Positions 1-9,185 of a DNA stretch of 64,000 nt are shown piece by piece. The first letter of the stretch is position 1. The number at the start of each line of letters is the position of its first letter. Made by a program: the position numbers and the translations under genes. The stretch is taken from the NCBI GenBank assembly GCA_020427395.1, contig JAGQON010000013.1, forward strand, positions 1 through 64,000, given 5' to 3'. Under the pieces are notes generated by a model, which was given only the letters and a program-made list of their open reading frames with translations, did not search any database and had not been told where the DNA came from. The stretch comes from Phycisphaerales bacterium. GTDB lineage: Bacteria > Planctomycetota > Phycisphaerae > Phycisphaerales > UBA1924.

Positions 1-401
1 ATTTCGCAAACGATGAGAACGGCAACTTCTGGTCTGACTACAACGGCTTCGATCGTGACCACGACGGGCTCGGCGAGTTCGCCTACGAGCCCAAGAGCCT
101 CTTCCGCACGATGCTTGCCCGGGAGCCCAACCTGCGACTGTTCGTGCACAGCCCCGCCCAGCAGGCCATCGAGCTAACAGCACGGGCTTTCCCCGAGCTT
201 GATCCCGACCCGATGCTCACTGACCCCAAGCCGCTCGCCCTCCCTCCCCGCTTCGATCTCCCCTCTCTCGAAGCGGGGGCGGACGGCTTACGCATGGCGG
301 TGGTCTCGATCGGGCTCGTGCTGCTCAGCACAGTGGTCATGCTCAGGCTCAGCGTCGAGCGTCACATCACCCCCGCACCGGGAGAACAACGCCATGATTG
401 A
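1..401 (+). CDS. nosD: NosD, copper/N2O reductase maturation protein (C-terminal fragment)
   Basis: This is the last ~133 codons of a gene that starts before the window. The visible part begins with the NFWSDYNGFDRDHDG-like stretch typical of the end of the NosD right-handed beta-helix (CASH/NosD family). It continues through the usual SPAQQAIELTARAFPELD and L-DPKPL segments. NosD is a periplasmic protein needed to assemble the copper centre of nitrous oxide reductase. Near the end is a hydrophobic stretch (MAVVSIGLVLLSTVVML) that could anchor it in the membrane. The stop overlaps the start of the next gene (nosF), so the genes are translationally coupled. NosD identity is supported by the nosF-nosY-nosL context; nosZ would be expected upstream, outside the window. 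Confidence 0.9.
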   Translation, partial: FANDENGNFWSDYNGFDRDHDGLGEFAYEPKSLFRTMLAREPNLRLFVHSPAQQAIELTARAFPELDPDPMLTDPKPLALPPRFDLPSLEAGADGLRMAVVSIGLVLLSTVVMLRLSVERHITPAPGEQRHD

Positions 402-1314
402 AGCACGGCACATTACCAAGCAGTTCAAACGCGTGCTCGCGGTGAACGATCTAAGTTTCGACCTTGAGCCAGGCGGGTCGCTCGCCCTCTGGGGGAGCAA
501 TGGCGCGGGCAAGACCACGCTTATCCGCTGCCTGCTCGGCGTCTTCCCTTGCAAGGGCACCGTCCGCATCGACGGCATCGATGTCCGCAGGAGTGGTAAG
601 CACGCCCGCGCCCGCGTGGGCTATGTGCCCCAGGAGCTCGCGTTCCACGACGACGCGCGACTCGGATCGGCGATCCGCTTCTTCGCCGAGCTCCGCAGGG
701 TCGAGCTTATCCAGGCCGCACGCTCGCTAGAGGCCGTCGGGCTCCGCGGGCATGAATCCAAGCGCGTCCGGGATCTCTCGGGCGGCATGAAGCAGCGCCT
801 GGCGCTGGCGATCGCCATGATCGCTGACCCGCCCGTCATCGTCCTCGACGAGCCGACCTCGAACCTTGACTCGGCGGGGCGTGGCGAGGTGGTCGATACG
901 CTGCTCAAGCTCCGTGAGCAGGGCAAGACCCTGATCTTCGCTTCGCACCGCCCCGACGAGGTCATCACGCTCGCGGATCGGGTGCTCGTCATGGAACAGG
1001 GCCGGCTCGTGCAGCAGACCACGCCCGAGGCGCTCTGGCCCAGCCGATCATCCATCCGCTCGATGCGCCTGTACATCGAGCAGGGCGACGAGTACCGCGC
1101 GGCCGAGATCTTGCGCGAGGGCGGGTACGCCATCAACCATGGCAACAGCGGGCTCACCGTCGCGATCGAGCAGCACCGCAAGGCCGAGCCCATGAACCAC
1201 CTCGCCGAGCGAGGTATCGGCGTACGCGACTTTGAGCTGCTGCGCGATGTCCACGACGACGACGAACCCGAGATCGGTATCGCAACCGAACAACTCAGCG
1301 AGGTGCTGCCATGA
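394..1314 (+). CDS. nosF: NosF, ABC transporter ATP-binding protein
   Basis: This 306-residue ATPase is the energising subunit of the NosFY ABC transporter, which with NosD supports Cu-site maturation of nitrous oxide reductase. It has Walker A GSNGAGKTT (residues 34-42), signature LSGGMKQ (128-134), Walker B VIVLDEPTSNLD (148-159) and the H-loop in FASHR. The start at 394 was chosen because MIEARHITKQF is the normal ABC start and overlaps the nosD stop by a few bases; an upstream in-frame extension would read antisense-like sequence from within nosD. The stop overlaps nosY as ATGA. The ~80-residue C-terminal extension is usual for NosF-like ATPases. Confidence 0.93.
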   Translation: MIEARHITKQFKRVLAVNDLSFDLEPGGSLALWGSNGAGKTTLIRCLLGVFPCKGTVRIDGIDVRRSGKHARARVGYVPQELAFHDDARLGSAIRFFAELRRVELIQAARSLEAVGLRGHESKRVRDLSGGMKQRLALAIAMIADPPVIVLDEPTSNLDSAGRGEVVDTLLKLREQGKTLIFASHRPDEVITLADRVLVMEQGRLVQQTTPEALWPSRSSIRSMRLYIEQGDEYRAAEILREGGYAINHGNSGLTVAIEQHRKAEPMNHLAERGIGVRDFELLRDVHDDDEPEIGIATEQLSEVLP

Positions 1315-2210
1315 GCACGATCAACCTCAACGGCGCAGTGCAACAACGCGTCCGATCTGAGCGCCCTGCGGCGTGCCTCTCCTTCGCCCGCTCGATCATG
1401 CTCATCGCCCGTCGTGAGTTCCGCGATGCGCTCTCAAGCAAATGGTTCCTGCTCTACACCTTCGCGTTCACGACGCTGGCGATCGGGGTTTCATTCTTAT
1501 CGCTGGCTGGCTCGGGCGAGCACGGCTTCGCGGGGTTCGGGAAGACCGCCGCGGGGCTGCTGAACCTGATCATGCTCGTGGTCCCGCTGATGGCCCTGAC
1601 GGCGGGCGCGGGCTCCATCGCCGGGGAGCGTGAGCGCGGGACGCTGCTGTATCTGCTGGCCCAGCCACTCTCGCGCACTGAGCTGCTGCTGGGCAAGTTC
1701 GTCGGGCTGGCGATCGCGCTGATCTGTTCGCTGTGTATCGGATTCGGGCTCAGCGCCGGGCTGCTCGCGTGGCGGGCCGGCGGGGTTGGCGCGGGGGCGT
1801 TCCTGATGCTCGTTGTGTTCACCAGCGTTCTGGCGCTCTCGATGCTCTCGGTGGGCGTGCTGATCTCTGTGCAGTCTCGCAGGGCGGGCGTCGCCACGGG
1901 CATCTCGCTCTTCGTCTGGCTCGGGCTGGTGTTCCTCAGTGACCTGGGGCTCATGGCGGGGACGGTGCTTTTCAAGCTGCGTGTGCAGGAGGTATTCGCG
2001 CTGGCGATCATCAACCCGCTGCAGGCCTTCAAAATGAATGTGATCGTGAACCTCAACGCCTCGCTCGATGTGCTCGGGCCCGTGGGCATGTACGCCTCGA
2101 ATGAGTTCGGTGGCTCGCTCCCATGGCTGCTTACGAGTGTGATCACGCTCTGGTGCGTGCTCCCGCTGGCGCTGGCGATCCTGATCTTCCGCAAACGAGG
2201 AGGAATCTGA
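1311..2210 (+). CDS. nosY: NosY, ABC transporter permease
   Basis: This 299-residue integral membrane protein is the permease partner of NosF. After a ~30-residue cytoplasmic leader come about six hydrophobic segments, with the ABC-2/NosY-type motif GERERGTLLYLLAQPLSRTELLLGKF between the second and third. The start overlaps the nosF stop (ATGA), and the last base of its stop is the first base of the nosL start. The order D-F-Y-L is the standard nos accessory order. The transported substrate of NosFY is not settled in general; a sulfur compound or energy input for NosD are the usual proposals. Confidence 0.92.
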   Translation: MSTINLNGAVQQRVRSERPAACLSFARSIMLIARREFRDALSSKWFLLYTFAFTTLAIGVSFLSLAGSGEHGFAGFGKTAAGLLNLIMLVVPLMALTAGAGSIAGERERGTLLYLLAQPLSRTELLLGKFVGLAIALICSLCIGFGLSAGLLAWRAGGVGAGAFLMLVVFTSVLALSMLSVGVLISVQSRRAGVATGISLFVWLGLVFLSDLGLMAGTVLFKLRVQEVFALAIINPLQAFKMNVIVNLNASLDVLGPVGMYASNEFGGSLPWLLTSVITLWCVLPLALAILIFRKRGGI

Positions 2211-2665
2211 TGAACAAGTTCTCACTGTCAATGCTCGTGGCGTGGCTCATGATGCTCGGCGGGTGCGGCGAGGCCGACCCCGACGCGCCACCCCAGATCC
2301 TGCTGGGCGACTCGGTCTGTGCGGAGTGCGGCATGATCGTCAGCGACGAGCGATTCGGCACCGCCACCATCATCGAGGGTGAGCGTGGTTCGCAAGCCCT
2401 GATCTTCGACGACTTCAACTGCCAGAAGAAGTTCGAGCTCAAGCACCCGCAGCTCGGCGTCATTACCCGCTGGTCACGCGATTACAACACGCTCGGGTGG
2501 TTCCGCACCAGCGATGGGTATCTCGTCCAATCGCACCGGATCCGCTCGCCGATGGCCTCAAGGGTTGCGGGCTTCGCTGCTCGTGAGGACGCGACCGCGT
2601 TGGCGCACGCGCTGCTAGGCGTGATCATCACCTACGAATCGTACGACCCGTCTGGCGAGCCGTAA
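2210..2665 (+). CDS. nosL: NosL, copper-binding lipoprotein of N2O reductase maturation
   Basis: NosL (151 residues) is an outer/periplasmic-facing lipoprotein that delivers Cu(I) to nitrous oxide reductase. The sequence shows a lipoprotein signal with lipobox LGGC (Cys19) and the conserved CAECGM motif (37-42) followed by IVSDERFG, the hallmark of the NosL family. The start at 2210 was chosen because an AGGAGG-like ribosome site sits just upstream and the ATG overlaps the nosY stop by one base. Length and motif match family members. It ends the nos part of the locus. Confidence 0.93.
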   Translation: MNKFSLSMLVAWLMMLGGCGEADPDAPPQILLGDSVCAECGMIVSDERFGTATIIEGERGSQALIFDDFNCQKKFELKHPQLGVITRWSRDYNTLGWFRTSDGYLVQSHRIRSPMASRVAGFAAREDATALAHALLGVIITYESYDPSGEP

Positions 2666-2731
2666 ATCCGGATCAACGCGCAACGATCATCCACTATCGG
2701 GATAGGCAGCGGATATGCGGTACCATACACC

Positions 2732-3400
2732 ATGAACACAACACCAACACGACGCAGCACTTCATCGGTATCCGCACGTACAACCACCGCTTGTCTGGTG
2801 GCATGTCAGATCGCACTCGCATGCGGGCTGGTCGCCTGCGACGACGCGGCGGTCCAGGAACAGCAGATCGAGAAGGGCATCGAGAGTATCCCCGCGGCGG
2901 AACAGGCAACCGAATCCACCATTCAGCCCACCGCCGAGCCTACAGGCGAGCAGCCCGCTCAGACGGATACGCCCGCATCGAGCGATCCACGCTTCCCGTG
3001 GGCCGCGCCTGAGGGGTGGGTGCTCGATGAGACCCCGCGCCAGATGCGTATCGCGACTTACATGACCCCAACGGAAAGCGGCCAGCAGGAGATCGCGGTC
3101 ACCCGATTCGCCGGACGAGTCGGGGGCGAGCTTGCGAACATCAACCGCTGGCGCGGGCAGATGGGGCTTGCCCCGATCAGCGAGTCCCAGCTCGATGACA
3201 ACATCGAGCGGTTCACGGCCGAGGGCTTCGATGGGTACCAGCTCCGCATCGAGTCCGCCCAGGGTGTGATGCTGGCTGCGGCGGTGTACGACGGATCGAT
3301 CGACCAGACCTGGTTCGTGCGTGCAACGCTCCCCAACATCAGCATCGCCGACCAGATCGAAGCGGGCGTCTTCGGCATGGCCCGCTCCATCGCTCGATAG
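2732..3400 (+). CDS. Putative lipoprotein of unknown function next to ccsBA
   Basis: This is a 222-residue exported protein with a long basic N-terminus, a hydrophobic stretch and a lipobox-like LVAC (Cys36). A low-complexity Glu/Thr/Pro-rich linker (about 40-85) leads to a compact C-terminal domain that begins FPWAAPEGWV. The domain shows no motif I can name. It ends 11 bases before ccsBA and 67 bases after nosL, so it probably belongs to the same transcription unit. A role at the cell envelope linked to cytochrome c or N2O reductase maturation is inferred from position only. Confidence 0.75.
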   Translation: MNTTPTRRSTSSVSARTTTACLVACQIALACGLVACDDAAVQEQQIEKGIESIPAAEQATESTIQPTAEPTGEQPAQTDTPASSDPRFPWAAPEGWVLDETPRQMRIATYMTPTESGQQEIAVTRFAGRVGGELANINRWRGQMGLAPISESQLDDNIERFTAEGFDGYQLRIESAQGVMLAAAVYDGSIDQTWFVRATLPNISIADQIEAGVFGMARSIAR

Positions 3401-3411
3401 GACCTGTTCAT

Positions 3412-6312
3412 TTGATTCTCAAGCGAATCATCAAGGCACAGGCCTCACTCAAGCTCACGGTGCTGCTGCTTTCGCTCGCGATGATCCTGATCTTCGTGGG
3501 CACGCTCGCACAGACCCGGCTCGGGGTGTGGCAGGCGGTCGATACCTACTTCCGATCGTGGGTGGCGTTCATCGATTTCGGCTTGATCGCTGGCGGTGAG
3601 CCGCGCGGGGCGGGCATCCCTTTCCCGGGGGGGCTCTCGATCGCGGGCGTGATGATCGTCAATCTCGTGGCGGCCCACATCGTCCGTTTCAAGGCGACCC
3701 GCAAGCGGATCGGCATCCTCGTGCTGCACGCGGGGCTGATCATGCTGCTGCTCGGCGAGTTCGTGACGGGGTACTTCGCGAATGAGGGGCTCATGACCAT
3801 CGACGAGGGGCAGAGCAGCTCGTACCTTGAGGACATCCGCGAAGTGGAGATCGCGATCATCGATCCGAGCCATCAAGACCATGATCGGGTTGTCTCGATC
3901 CCGATGCGCATGATCGTCGCCGCTTCCCGAACGCAGCAACCGATCCATGATGAGCTCATGCCGTTCTCGATCCGGATTGATGAATGGATGCCCAACGCGC
4001 AGCTCTTCCGCATCGACTCGCCCCATCTGGCAACCAACGGCATCGGCCTTGAGGCGCGGGCCCAGGCAGCCCCTCAGGTCTCGGGCGTTGAGGGCGGCAA
4101 GACCGATGCGCCCGCCAGCTATGTCACCCTTTTCGATGGCAATGAACCCATCGGGACCTGGCTGCTCTCGTCGCAGCTCACCGATCTCCAGCGGGTTGAT
4201 CGCGACGACAAGGCGTACGGGATCGCCATGCGGTACACCCGCACCTATCTGCCTTATGAACTGAGCCTGATTGATTTCAGCCACGACACTTTCACCGGCA
4301 CCTCGATCGCCAAGAACTTCTCCAGTGATGTCCGCATTACCGACCCGGCGCGGGGCACCGATCGGGAGGTGCGCATCTGGATGAATAATCCTCTGCGATA
4401 CGGCGGGCGGACCTTCTATCAGGCGTCCTACAAGCCCGACGGGAGCGGCACGGTCCTGCAGGTCGTCCGAAATCCCGGCTGGCTCATGCCGTACCTCTCT
4501 TGCATCCTTGTGACGCTGGGCATGACCTGGCACTTTCTCCAGTCGATCACGGCGTTCCTGCGCCGGCGAATGCGTGAGGGTCCTGTTGCATTCGGTGCCG
4601 CGCCGGCGCCGAGGTCGCGCGTTGATTGTGCGCTGCCCATCGCCGCGGGATGCCTCGGCGTGCTCATCGCGTTCAGCGGATTGCTCCGCCCGATCCCCGC
4701 GAGCGACCTCGACACGAGCGGGTTTGCTCGCCTGCCGGTCTCCTCGGGCGGTCGCATCAAACCCATGGACACGGCCGCGCGTTCGATGCTGATGGTTGCC
4801 GGGGGGAAACAGAGCGTGGCGTCCGAGGAAGGCGAGGTGAGCGCCGTCCGGTTCCTGATCGATCTGATCGCCAAACCCGAGAACATCACGGGCATCCCGC
4901 TAGTGCGCGTGGATCATCCCGATGTGCTGGCGCTGCTCGGGAAGGACCCAACCCAGAGCGGGCGCGTTCCGCTGGGCGACCTTGAGCCGCATTGGGAGCA
5001 GATCACGCTGCAGGCCAGACACGCGTTGACGCAGGAACCGAAGCAACGCGACGGATTCCAACGTGCGATCATTCAGCTTCACGACCGGGTGAATCGGGTG
5101 CTCGAGCACGCGCAGATGCGTCAGCCCTACTCGATCCCCCCGCTCTCCGCAGATGGGCAATGGCAGCCGTTCCACGACGCCTTCCTCGATGACCAGGTCG
5201 CTGACACCCCGCATCCCAGCGTCGCGTACCTGACCACGATCATGAACGCGGCCAGCCGGGCTGACTCCGAGGGGTTCGCACAAGGGGTCGATTCGTATAC
5301 CCGCCTGCTCGAAGACTCCATGCCCGGTGTCATGCGCGAGATGCACATCGAGGTATGGTTCAACCGTGCCTCGCTCTTCACAGGCACCACCGCGGTCTAT
5401 CTCGCGGCCTTCATCAGCGTGTGCGCCTCGTTCATCGCCCGTGCGGGCTCGGGTGGCTCTGCGCTGGCGGAACGGCTCCGCTCGGTCTCATGGGTGCTGC
5501 TTGTCGTCGCTGTGCTGGTTCACACGCTGGCGATCGGGCTGCGGATCTACCTGCAGGATCGCCCACCGGTGACGAACCTGTACTCTTCGGCGATCTTCGT
5601 CGGCTGGGCCGCGGCGCTGGCCGGGATCTTCATCGAGCGTCTATTCCGTCTGGGCATCGCGGTGCTCGGCTCCGCGACGATCGGCGCGGCGACGCTGATC
5701 ATCGCGCACAACCTCGGAAACGACGGCGACACGATGCAGATGATGCAGGCGGTGCTCGACAGTAACTTCTGGCTGGCGACGCATGTCATCGCCATCACCC
5801 TCGGCTATTCCGCGACATTCCTCGCGGGCGCCATCGCCATGATCTACCTCCTCGCCCGGGCGATCACGCGGAAAATGACACCCGAGCGGGAGCGCTCGAT
5901 GATCCGCATGGTCTACGGCGTGGCGTGCTTCGCGCTGCTGCTGAGCTTTGTGGGCACCGTTTTAGGGGGCATCTGGGCGGATCAGTCGTGGGGCCGGTTC
6001 TGGGGGTGGGATCCCAAGGAGAACGGCGCGGCGCTGGTGGTGCTGATCAACGCGATCATCCTGCATGCGCGATGGGGCGGGATGATCCGAGCAAAGGGTA
6101 TCGCGATCCTGGCCGTCGCCGGGAACATTGTCACGGTTTGGAGCTGGTTCGGCACCAACATGCTCGGCGTGGGGCTTCATGCCTACGGCTTCATGGACTC
6201 CGCCTCGATGTGGCTGGCGATCTTTGTGGGCACGCAGCTGCTCGTGATGTCCACAGGTTTCATTCCCAAGCAACGGACGGGCTTATCCAGATCAATCGAG
6301 TCTTTGCAATAG
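3412..6312 (+). CDS. ccsBA: Fused ResB-CcsA cytochrome c synthase (CcsBA), system II
   Basis: This 966-residue membrane protein attaches heme to CxxCH apocytochromes on the periplasmic side. The N-terminal half is ResB/CcsB-like: membrane segments around residues 18-40 and 70-120, a large periplasmic domain, and the MNNPLRYGGRTFYQASY motif before another membrane segment. The C-terminal half is CcsA-like, with many membrane helices and the tryptophan-rich heme-handling motif WGRFWGWDPKENGA near residue 860. Fusion of the two halves is known from epsilonproteobacteria and Bacteroidetes. The start is TTG at 3412, 11 bases after the previous stop; the following residues (LKRIIKAQASLKLTVLLLS) form the expected first helix. 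It is followed three bases later by nrfH, its likely client. Confidence 0.93.
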   Translation: MILKRIIKAQASLKLTVLLLSLAMILIFVGTLAQTRLGVWQAVDTYFRSWVAFIDFGLIAGGEPRGAGIPFPGGLSIAGVMIVNLVAAHIVRFKATRKRIGILVLHAGLIMLLLGEFVTGYFANEGLMTIDEGQSSSYLEDIREVEIAIIDPSHQDHDRVVSIPMRMIVAASRTQQPIHDELMPFSIRIDEWMPNAQLFRIDSPHLATNGIGLEARAQAAPQVSGVEGGKTDAPASYVTLFDGNEPIGTWLLSSQLTDLQRVDRDDKAYGIAMRYTRTYLPYELSLIDFSHDTFTGTSIAKNFSSDVRITDPARGTDREVRIWMNNPLRYGGRTFYQASYKPDGSGTVLQVVRNPGWLMPYLSCILVTLGMTWHFLQSITAFLRRRMREGPVAFGAAPAPRSRVDCALPIAAGCLGVLIAFSGLLRPIPASDLDTSGFARLPVSSGGRIKPMDTAARSMLMVAGGKQSVASEEGEVSAVRFLIDLIAKPENITGIPLVRVDHPDVLALLGKDPTQSGRVPLGDLEPHWEQITLQARHALTQEPKQRDGFQRAIIQLHDRVNRVLEHAQMRQPYSIPPLSADGQWQPFHDAFLDDQVADTPHPSVAYLTTIMNAASRADSEGFAQGVDSYTRLLEDSMPGVMREMHIEVWFNRASLFTGTTAVYLAAFISVCASFIARAGSGGSALAERLRSVSWVLLVVAVLVHTLAIGLRIYLQDRPPVTNLYSSAIFVGWAAALAGIFIERLFRLGIAVLGSATIGAATLIIAHNLGNDGDTMQMMQAVLDSNFWLATHVIAITLGYSATFLAGAIAMIYLLARAITRKMTPERERSMIRMVYGVACFALLLSFVGTVLGGIWADQSWGRFWGWDPKENGAALVVLINAIILHARWGGMIRAKGIAILAVAGNIVTVWSWFGTNMLGVGLHAYGFMDSASMWLAIFVGTQLLVMSTGFIPKQRTGLSRSIESLQ

Positions 6313-6315
6313 ATC

Positions 6316-6876
6316 ATGCAACCTGATAGTGTGAAAAGAGCGATGCCAGATATACAGCGTGAACACATCGAGCAAACGCAAGACAAGCCAAATCGTCGTG
6401 GAATGATCTCTGCGCTCGCGTTGCTCTGCGCCATCGCCTTCGGGATTCTCGGCGGGCTCGGCGCATTCACATTCGGCTACGGTGAGGGCACGGCGTATCT
6501 GAAGAACGACCCCGCATCGTGCGCTAACTGCCATGTGATGCAGACGCATTACGATACATGGACCAAATCCAGCCACCACGGAGTCGCGACCTGCAACGAC
6601 TGCCACCTCCCTCACGACTTCGCGGGCAAGTGGCTGACCAAGGGCGACAACGGGTTCTTCCATTCCCTCGCGTTCACGACGGGCAACTTCCACGACCCAA
6701 TCCAGATCAAAGACCGTAATCGAGAGGTCACCCAGCACGCGTGCCTCTACTGCCACGGGGACTTCGTCGATCACATGCTCCCGGCCGAGCCCAACGGTGA
6801 GATGCAGTACTGCGTCCACTGCCACGGCGATGTCGGCCACGCCGGGCGAGAGTCCGGCTATGGAGAGCGAGACTGA
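6316..6876 (+). CDS. nrfH: NrfH, tetraheme quinol dehydrogenase subunit of nitrite reductase
   Basis: NrfH passes electrons from menaquinol to NrfA in nitrite ammonification. The 186-residue protein has one membrane anchor (about 31-52) and four CxxCH heme sites at 69-73, 93-97, 143-147 and 166-170. The first reads CANCHVM, matching the NapC/NirT/NrfH family first heme with the nearby methionine. An in-frame ATG at 6343 is a possible shorter start; both precede the anchor. It is packed between ccsBA (3 bp) and nrfA, so co-transcription is very likely. Confidence 0.94.
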   Translation: MQPDSVKRAMPDIQREHIEQTQDKPNRRGMISALALLCAIAFGILGGLGAFTFGYGEGTAYLKNDPASCANCHVMQTHYDTWTKSSHHGVATCNDCHLPHDFAGKWLTKGDNGFFHSLAFTTGNFHDPIQIKDRNREVTQHACLYCHGDFVDHMLPAEPNGEMQYCVHCHGDVGHAGRESGYGERD

Positions 6877-6908
6877 ACATGCCAACTATCCCGAGAGAGG
6901 ATTCACTG

Positions 6909-8606
6909 ATGTCAACCCGCAATCAGACCACGAAGCTGGCCAACCGGCTCCCGAAAACACGATCCGGTCGCGCGATGCTGCTGGTCTTGGTTTTCATCGT
7001 CGCGGTGGTCGCGACGCTGGTTGTGACTTGGGTGCTCGTGACCATGTTCGGGCACAAGCAGGAGGCACGCACGCCGTTCGTCCGTGTGACCGAGGTCACG
7101 GAGATCAGCACCGACCCTGAGCCGTGGGGTCAGAACTGGCCCCGTCAGTTCGAGGGGTGGAAGGCCACCGCGGGCGATAAGTTTTACGGCGGCTCCAGCG
7201 CCCTGACGCAGAGCAAGCTGGAAACCTATCCATGGCTCAAACGTCTCTACGCCGGCTACGCGTTCAGCATCGACTACCGCGAGGCGCGAGGGCATGCGTA
7301 CATGCTCTACGACCAGGGCGTGACTGAGCGGGTCACAAAGAAGTCACAGGCGGGCGCGTGCATCCACTGCCACGCATCCAATACGGTGATGTACCGGCGT
7401 ATCGGCATGGAGGCGATGGGTCAGGAGGTCACCGAGGAGTCTCTCGCTGCCGACTTCAACATGCCCGCGGTGATCCGTGGCTTTGAGGAAGTCAGCCGGA
7501 TGCCGTACGATGAGGTCCTCGCGCTGGTCATGCAATCGCCCGATGGTACGCCGGGAGAGAATGTCCCTGCTGTACCCCAGGCACCGATCGGTGGATTCAC
7601 CGGCGAGTTCAAGGGCCAGCCCGTTCCCGAGGATCACCCCGCAAAGACGGGCGGTGAGGCCCACCCGGTCTCATGCATCGATTGTCACAACCCGGACACC
7701 ATGTCGATCCGGGTCACACGCCCCGGCTTCGTGCTCGGCATGGCCGCGCTCGCGGAGAGCGACGAGCCGACCCCGCACCTCCCCAGTGTCGAGAAGTGGC
7801 GCCGCGGCGATCGAGCCGAGCCCTACGATCCCAATAAGGACGGAACACGCCAGGAGATGCGTTCGTTCGTCTGCGGGCAGTGCCATGTCGAGTACTACTG
7901 CGCCAACAAGGACACGCTCGAGTTCCCCTGGGGCAAGGGGCTTAAGATGGAGCAGCTTGAGGCCCACTGGGATGCGAAGAAGTTCCCCGACGGCTCGGAG
8001 TTTTACGACTACACCCACGGCGAGACCGGGGCCAAGGTGCTCAAAGTCCAGCACCCTGAGTTCGAGCTCTGGAGCCAAGGCATCCACGCCCGCAGCGGTG
8101 TGAGCTGTGCCGACTGCCATATGCCCTATCAGCGCGAGGGCGCGATGAAAGTCTCGAGCCACAATGTCCAGAGCCCGCTCGCGAACATCAACAACGCCTG
8201 CCAACAGTGCCACAACGACGACGAGATCACACTCAGAGAGAAGGTGGAGACGATCCAGGGCCGCACAATGGCGCACATGGACCGGGCCGCGATCGCGATG
8301 ACGGATATGCTCGACGCGATCCTCGAGGCCAAGGCCGCAGGAGCGAGCGAAGAGCAGCTCAAGCCGATCTATGACCTGCAGCGCAAGGCGATGTGGCGTT
8401 TGGACTACATCAGCAGCGAGAACTCCCGCGGGTTCCATGCCGATCAGGAAGCCATGCGCATCCTCGGCGAATCGATCGACTACAGCCGCCAAGCCCAGGC
8501 CCTCGCGGTGAGGCTGCGTGCACCGCAGGCACCCAGCACAGACAGCATTCCGACCGAACCTGTCCAGGGCGTCACACCGACGGAGAAGGCCCCTATCGAC
8601 GGCTGA
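6909..8606 (+). CDS. nrfA: NrfA, pentaheme ammonia-forming nitrite reductase
   Basis: NrfA reduces nitrite to ammonium with six electrons in the periplasm. The 565-residue protein has an N-terminal membrane segment (about 22-46) and five heme sites: CIHCH 151-155, CIDCH 256-260, CGQCHVEYY 322-330, CADCHMP 400-406 and CQQCH 431-435. The third carries the catalytic Tyr neighbourhood, and HPEFELWSQGIHARSG precedes the fourth, as in the family. The heme-1 position, normally CxxCK in enterobacterial NrfA, is CxxCH here, as in Campylobacter. I chose the ATG at 6909 because GAGAGG lies about 8 bases upstream; an ATG at 6879 is an alternative adding 10 residues. The N-terminal helix could be an uncleaved anchor. 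Confidence 0.94.
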   Translation: MSTRNQTTKLANRLPKTRSGRAMLLVLVFIVAVVATLVVTWVLVTMFGHKQEARTPFVRVTEVTEISTDPEPWGQNWPRQFEGWKATAGDKFYGGSSALTQSKLETYPWLKRLYAGYAFSIDYREARGHAYMLYDQGVTERVTKKSQAGACIHCHASNTVMYRRIGMEAMGQEVTEESLAADFNMPAVIRGFEEVSRMPYDEVLALVMQSPDGTPGENVPAVPQAPIGGFTGEFKGQPVPEDHPAKTGGEAHPVSCIDCHNPDTMSIRVTRPGFVLGMAALAESDEPTPHLPSVEKWRRGDRAEPYDPNKDGTRQEMRSFVCGQCHVEYYCANKDTLEFPWGKGLKMEQLEAHWDAKKFPDGSEFYDYTHGETGAKVLKVQHPEFELWSQGIHARSGVSCADCHMPYQREGAMKVSSHNVQSPLANINNACQQCHNDDEITLREKVETIQGRTMAHMDRAAIAMTDMLDAILEAKAAGASEEQLKPIYDLQRKAMWRLDYISSENSRGFHADQEAMRILGESIDYSRQAQALAVRLRAPQAPSTDSIPTEPVQGVTPTEKAPIDG

Positions 8607-8747
8607 CCCATACACCTGAACTCATCGATCTTTGTCCGATACTCACATGCTCCGAAACGCGTTCAACGCCCTGTGACCCCTTCTGTGCAGCTTTTCGTGA
8701 GTTCAATCATCCATAATCTGTGAAGTGCCCATATACTCATCTGCACC

Positions 8748-9125
8748 ATGCGTCTGTTCATCACCAACCTGCTTATTGCGACCATGCTCGTGATGCCGAT
8801 GCATGCGTGGGCTTCACACATGCGGTGCAGGTGTGATGATCAGCTGGTTTCGCAGCCTGAGGCAGATGCCACAGAATGCTGCTGCCCACCTGCGGCTGAT
8901 CAGGGAGACCGATCCGATGAGCCCGAGCCACGCCCAATGCCGTGCGATCAGCAGGACTGCCCCTCGAGCTGCTGCAGCATGACCCTCGTCAGCGCCTTCG
9001 TGCTCCCCATGGGTACCTCGCTCGTCACGATCGCATCCGAGCACCGGGCACAGGCGCAGATCGAAGAGTCGCCGTGCGCCTCCCCGCACCTGCTGCGTCT
9101 GAAGCGCCCTCCCAAGTCGGCATGA
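8748..9125 (+). CDS. Small Cys-rich exported protein, unknown function
   Basis: This 125-residue protein has a signal peptide (about 1-22, ending MHAWA/S) and ten cysteines in clusters: CRC, ECCCPP, PCDQQDCPSSCC and a final SPC. A second hydrophobic stretch (LVSAFVLPMGTSLV) follows the third cluster. It resembles the small Cys/His proteins often found beside metal-efflux genes in planctomycetes, but I cannot assign a family. It ends 60 bases before the adaptor gene at 9186 and may be the first gene of that operon. Metal binding or disulfide chemistry at the membrane is inference. Confidence 0.7.
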   Translation: MRLFITNLLIATMLVMPMHAWASHMRCRCDDQLVSQPEADATECCCPPAADQGDRSDEPEPRPMPCDQQDCPSSCCSMTLVSAFVLPMGTSLVTIASEHRAQAQIEESPCASPHLLRLKRPPKSA

Positions 9126-9185
9126 TCTGTCCGTGTGCGTCCCTGCGCACTCACCCGGCACATCATCGCTGATTCGGAGTCTTCA

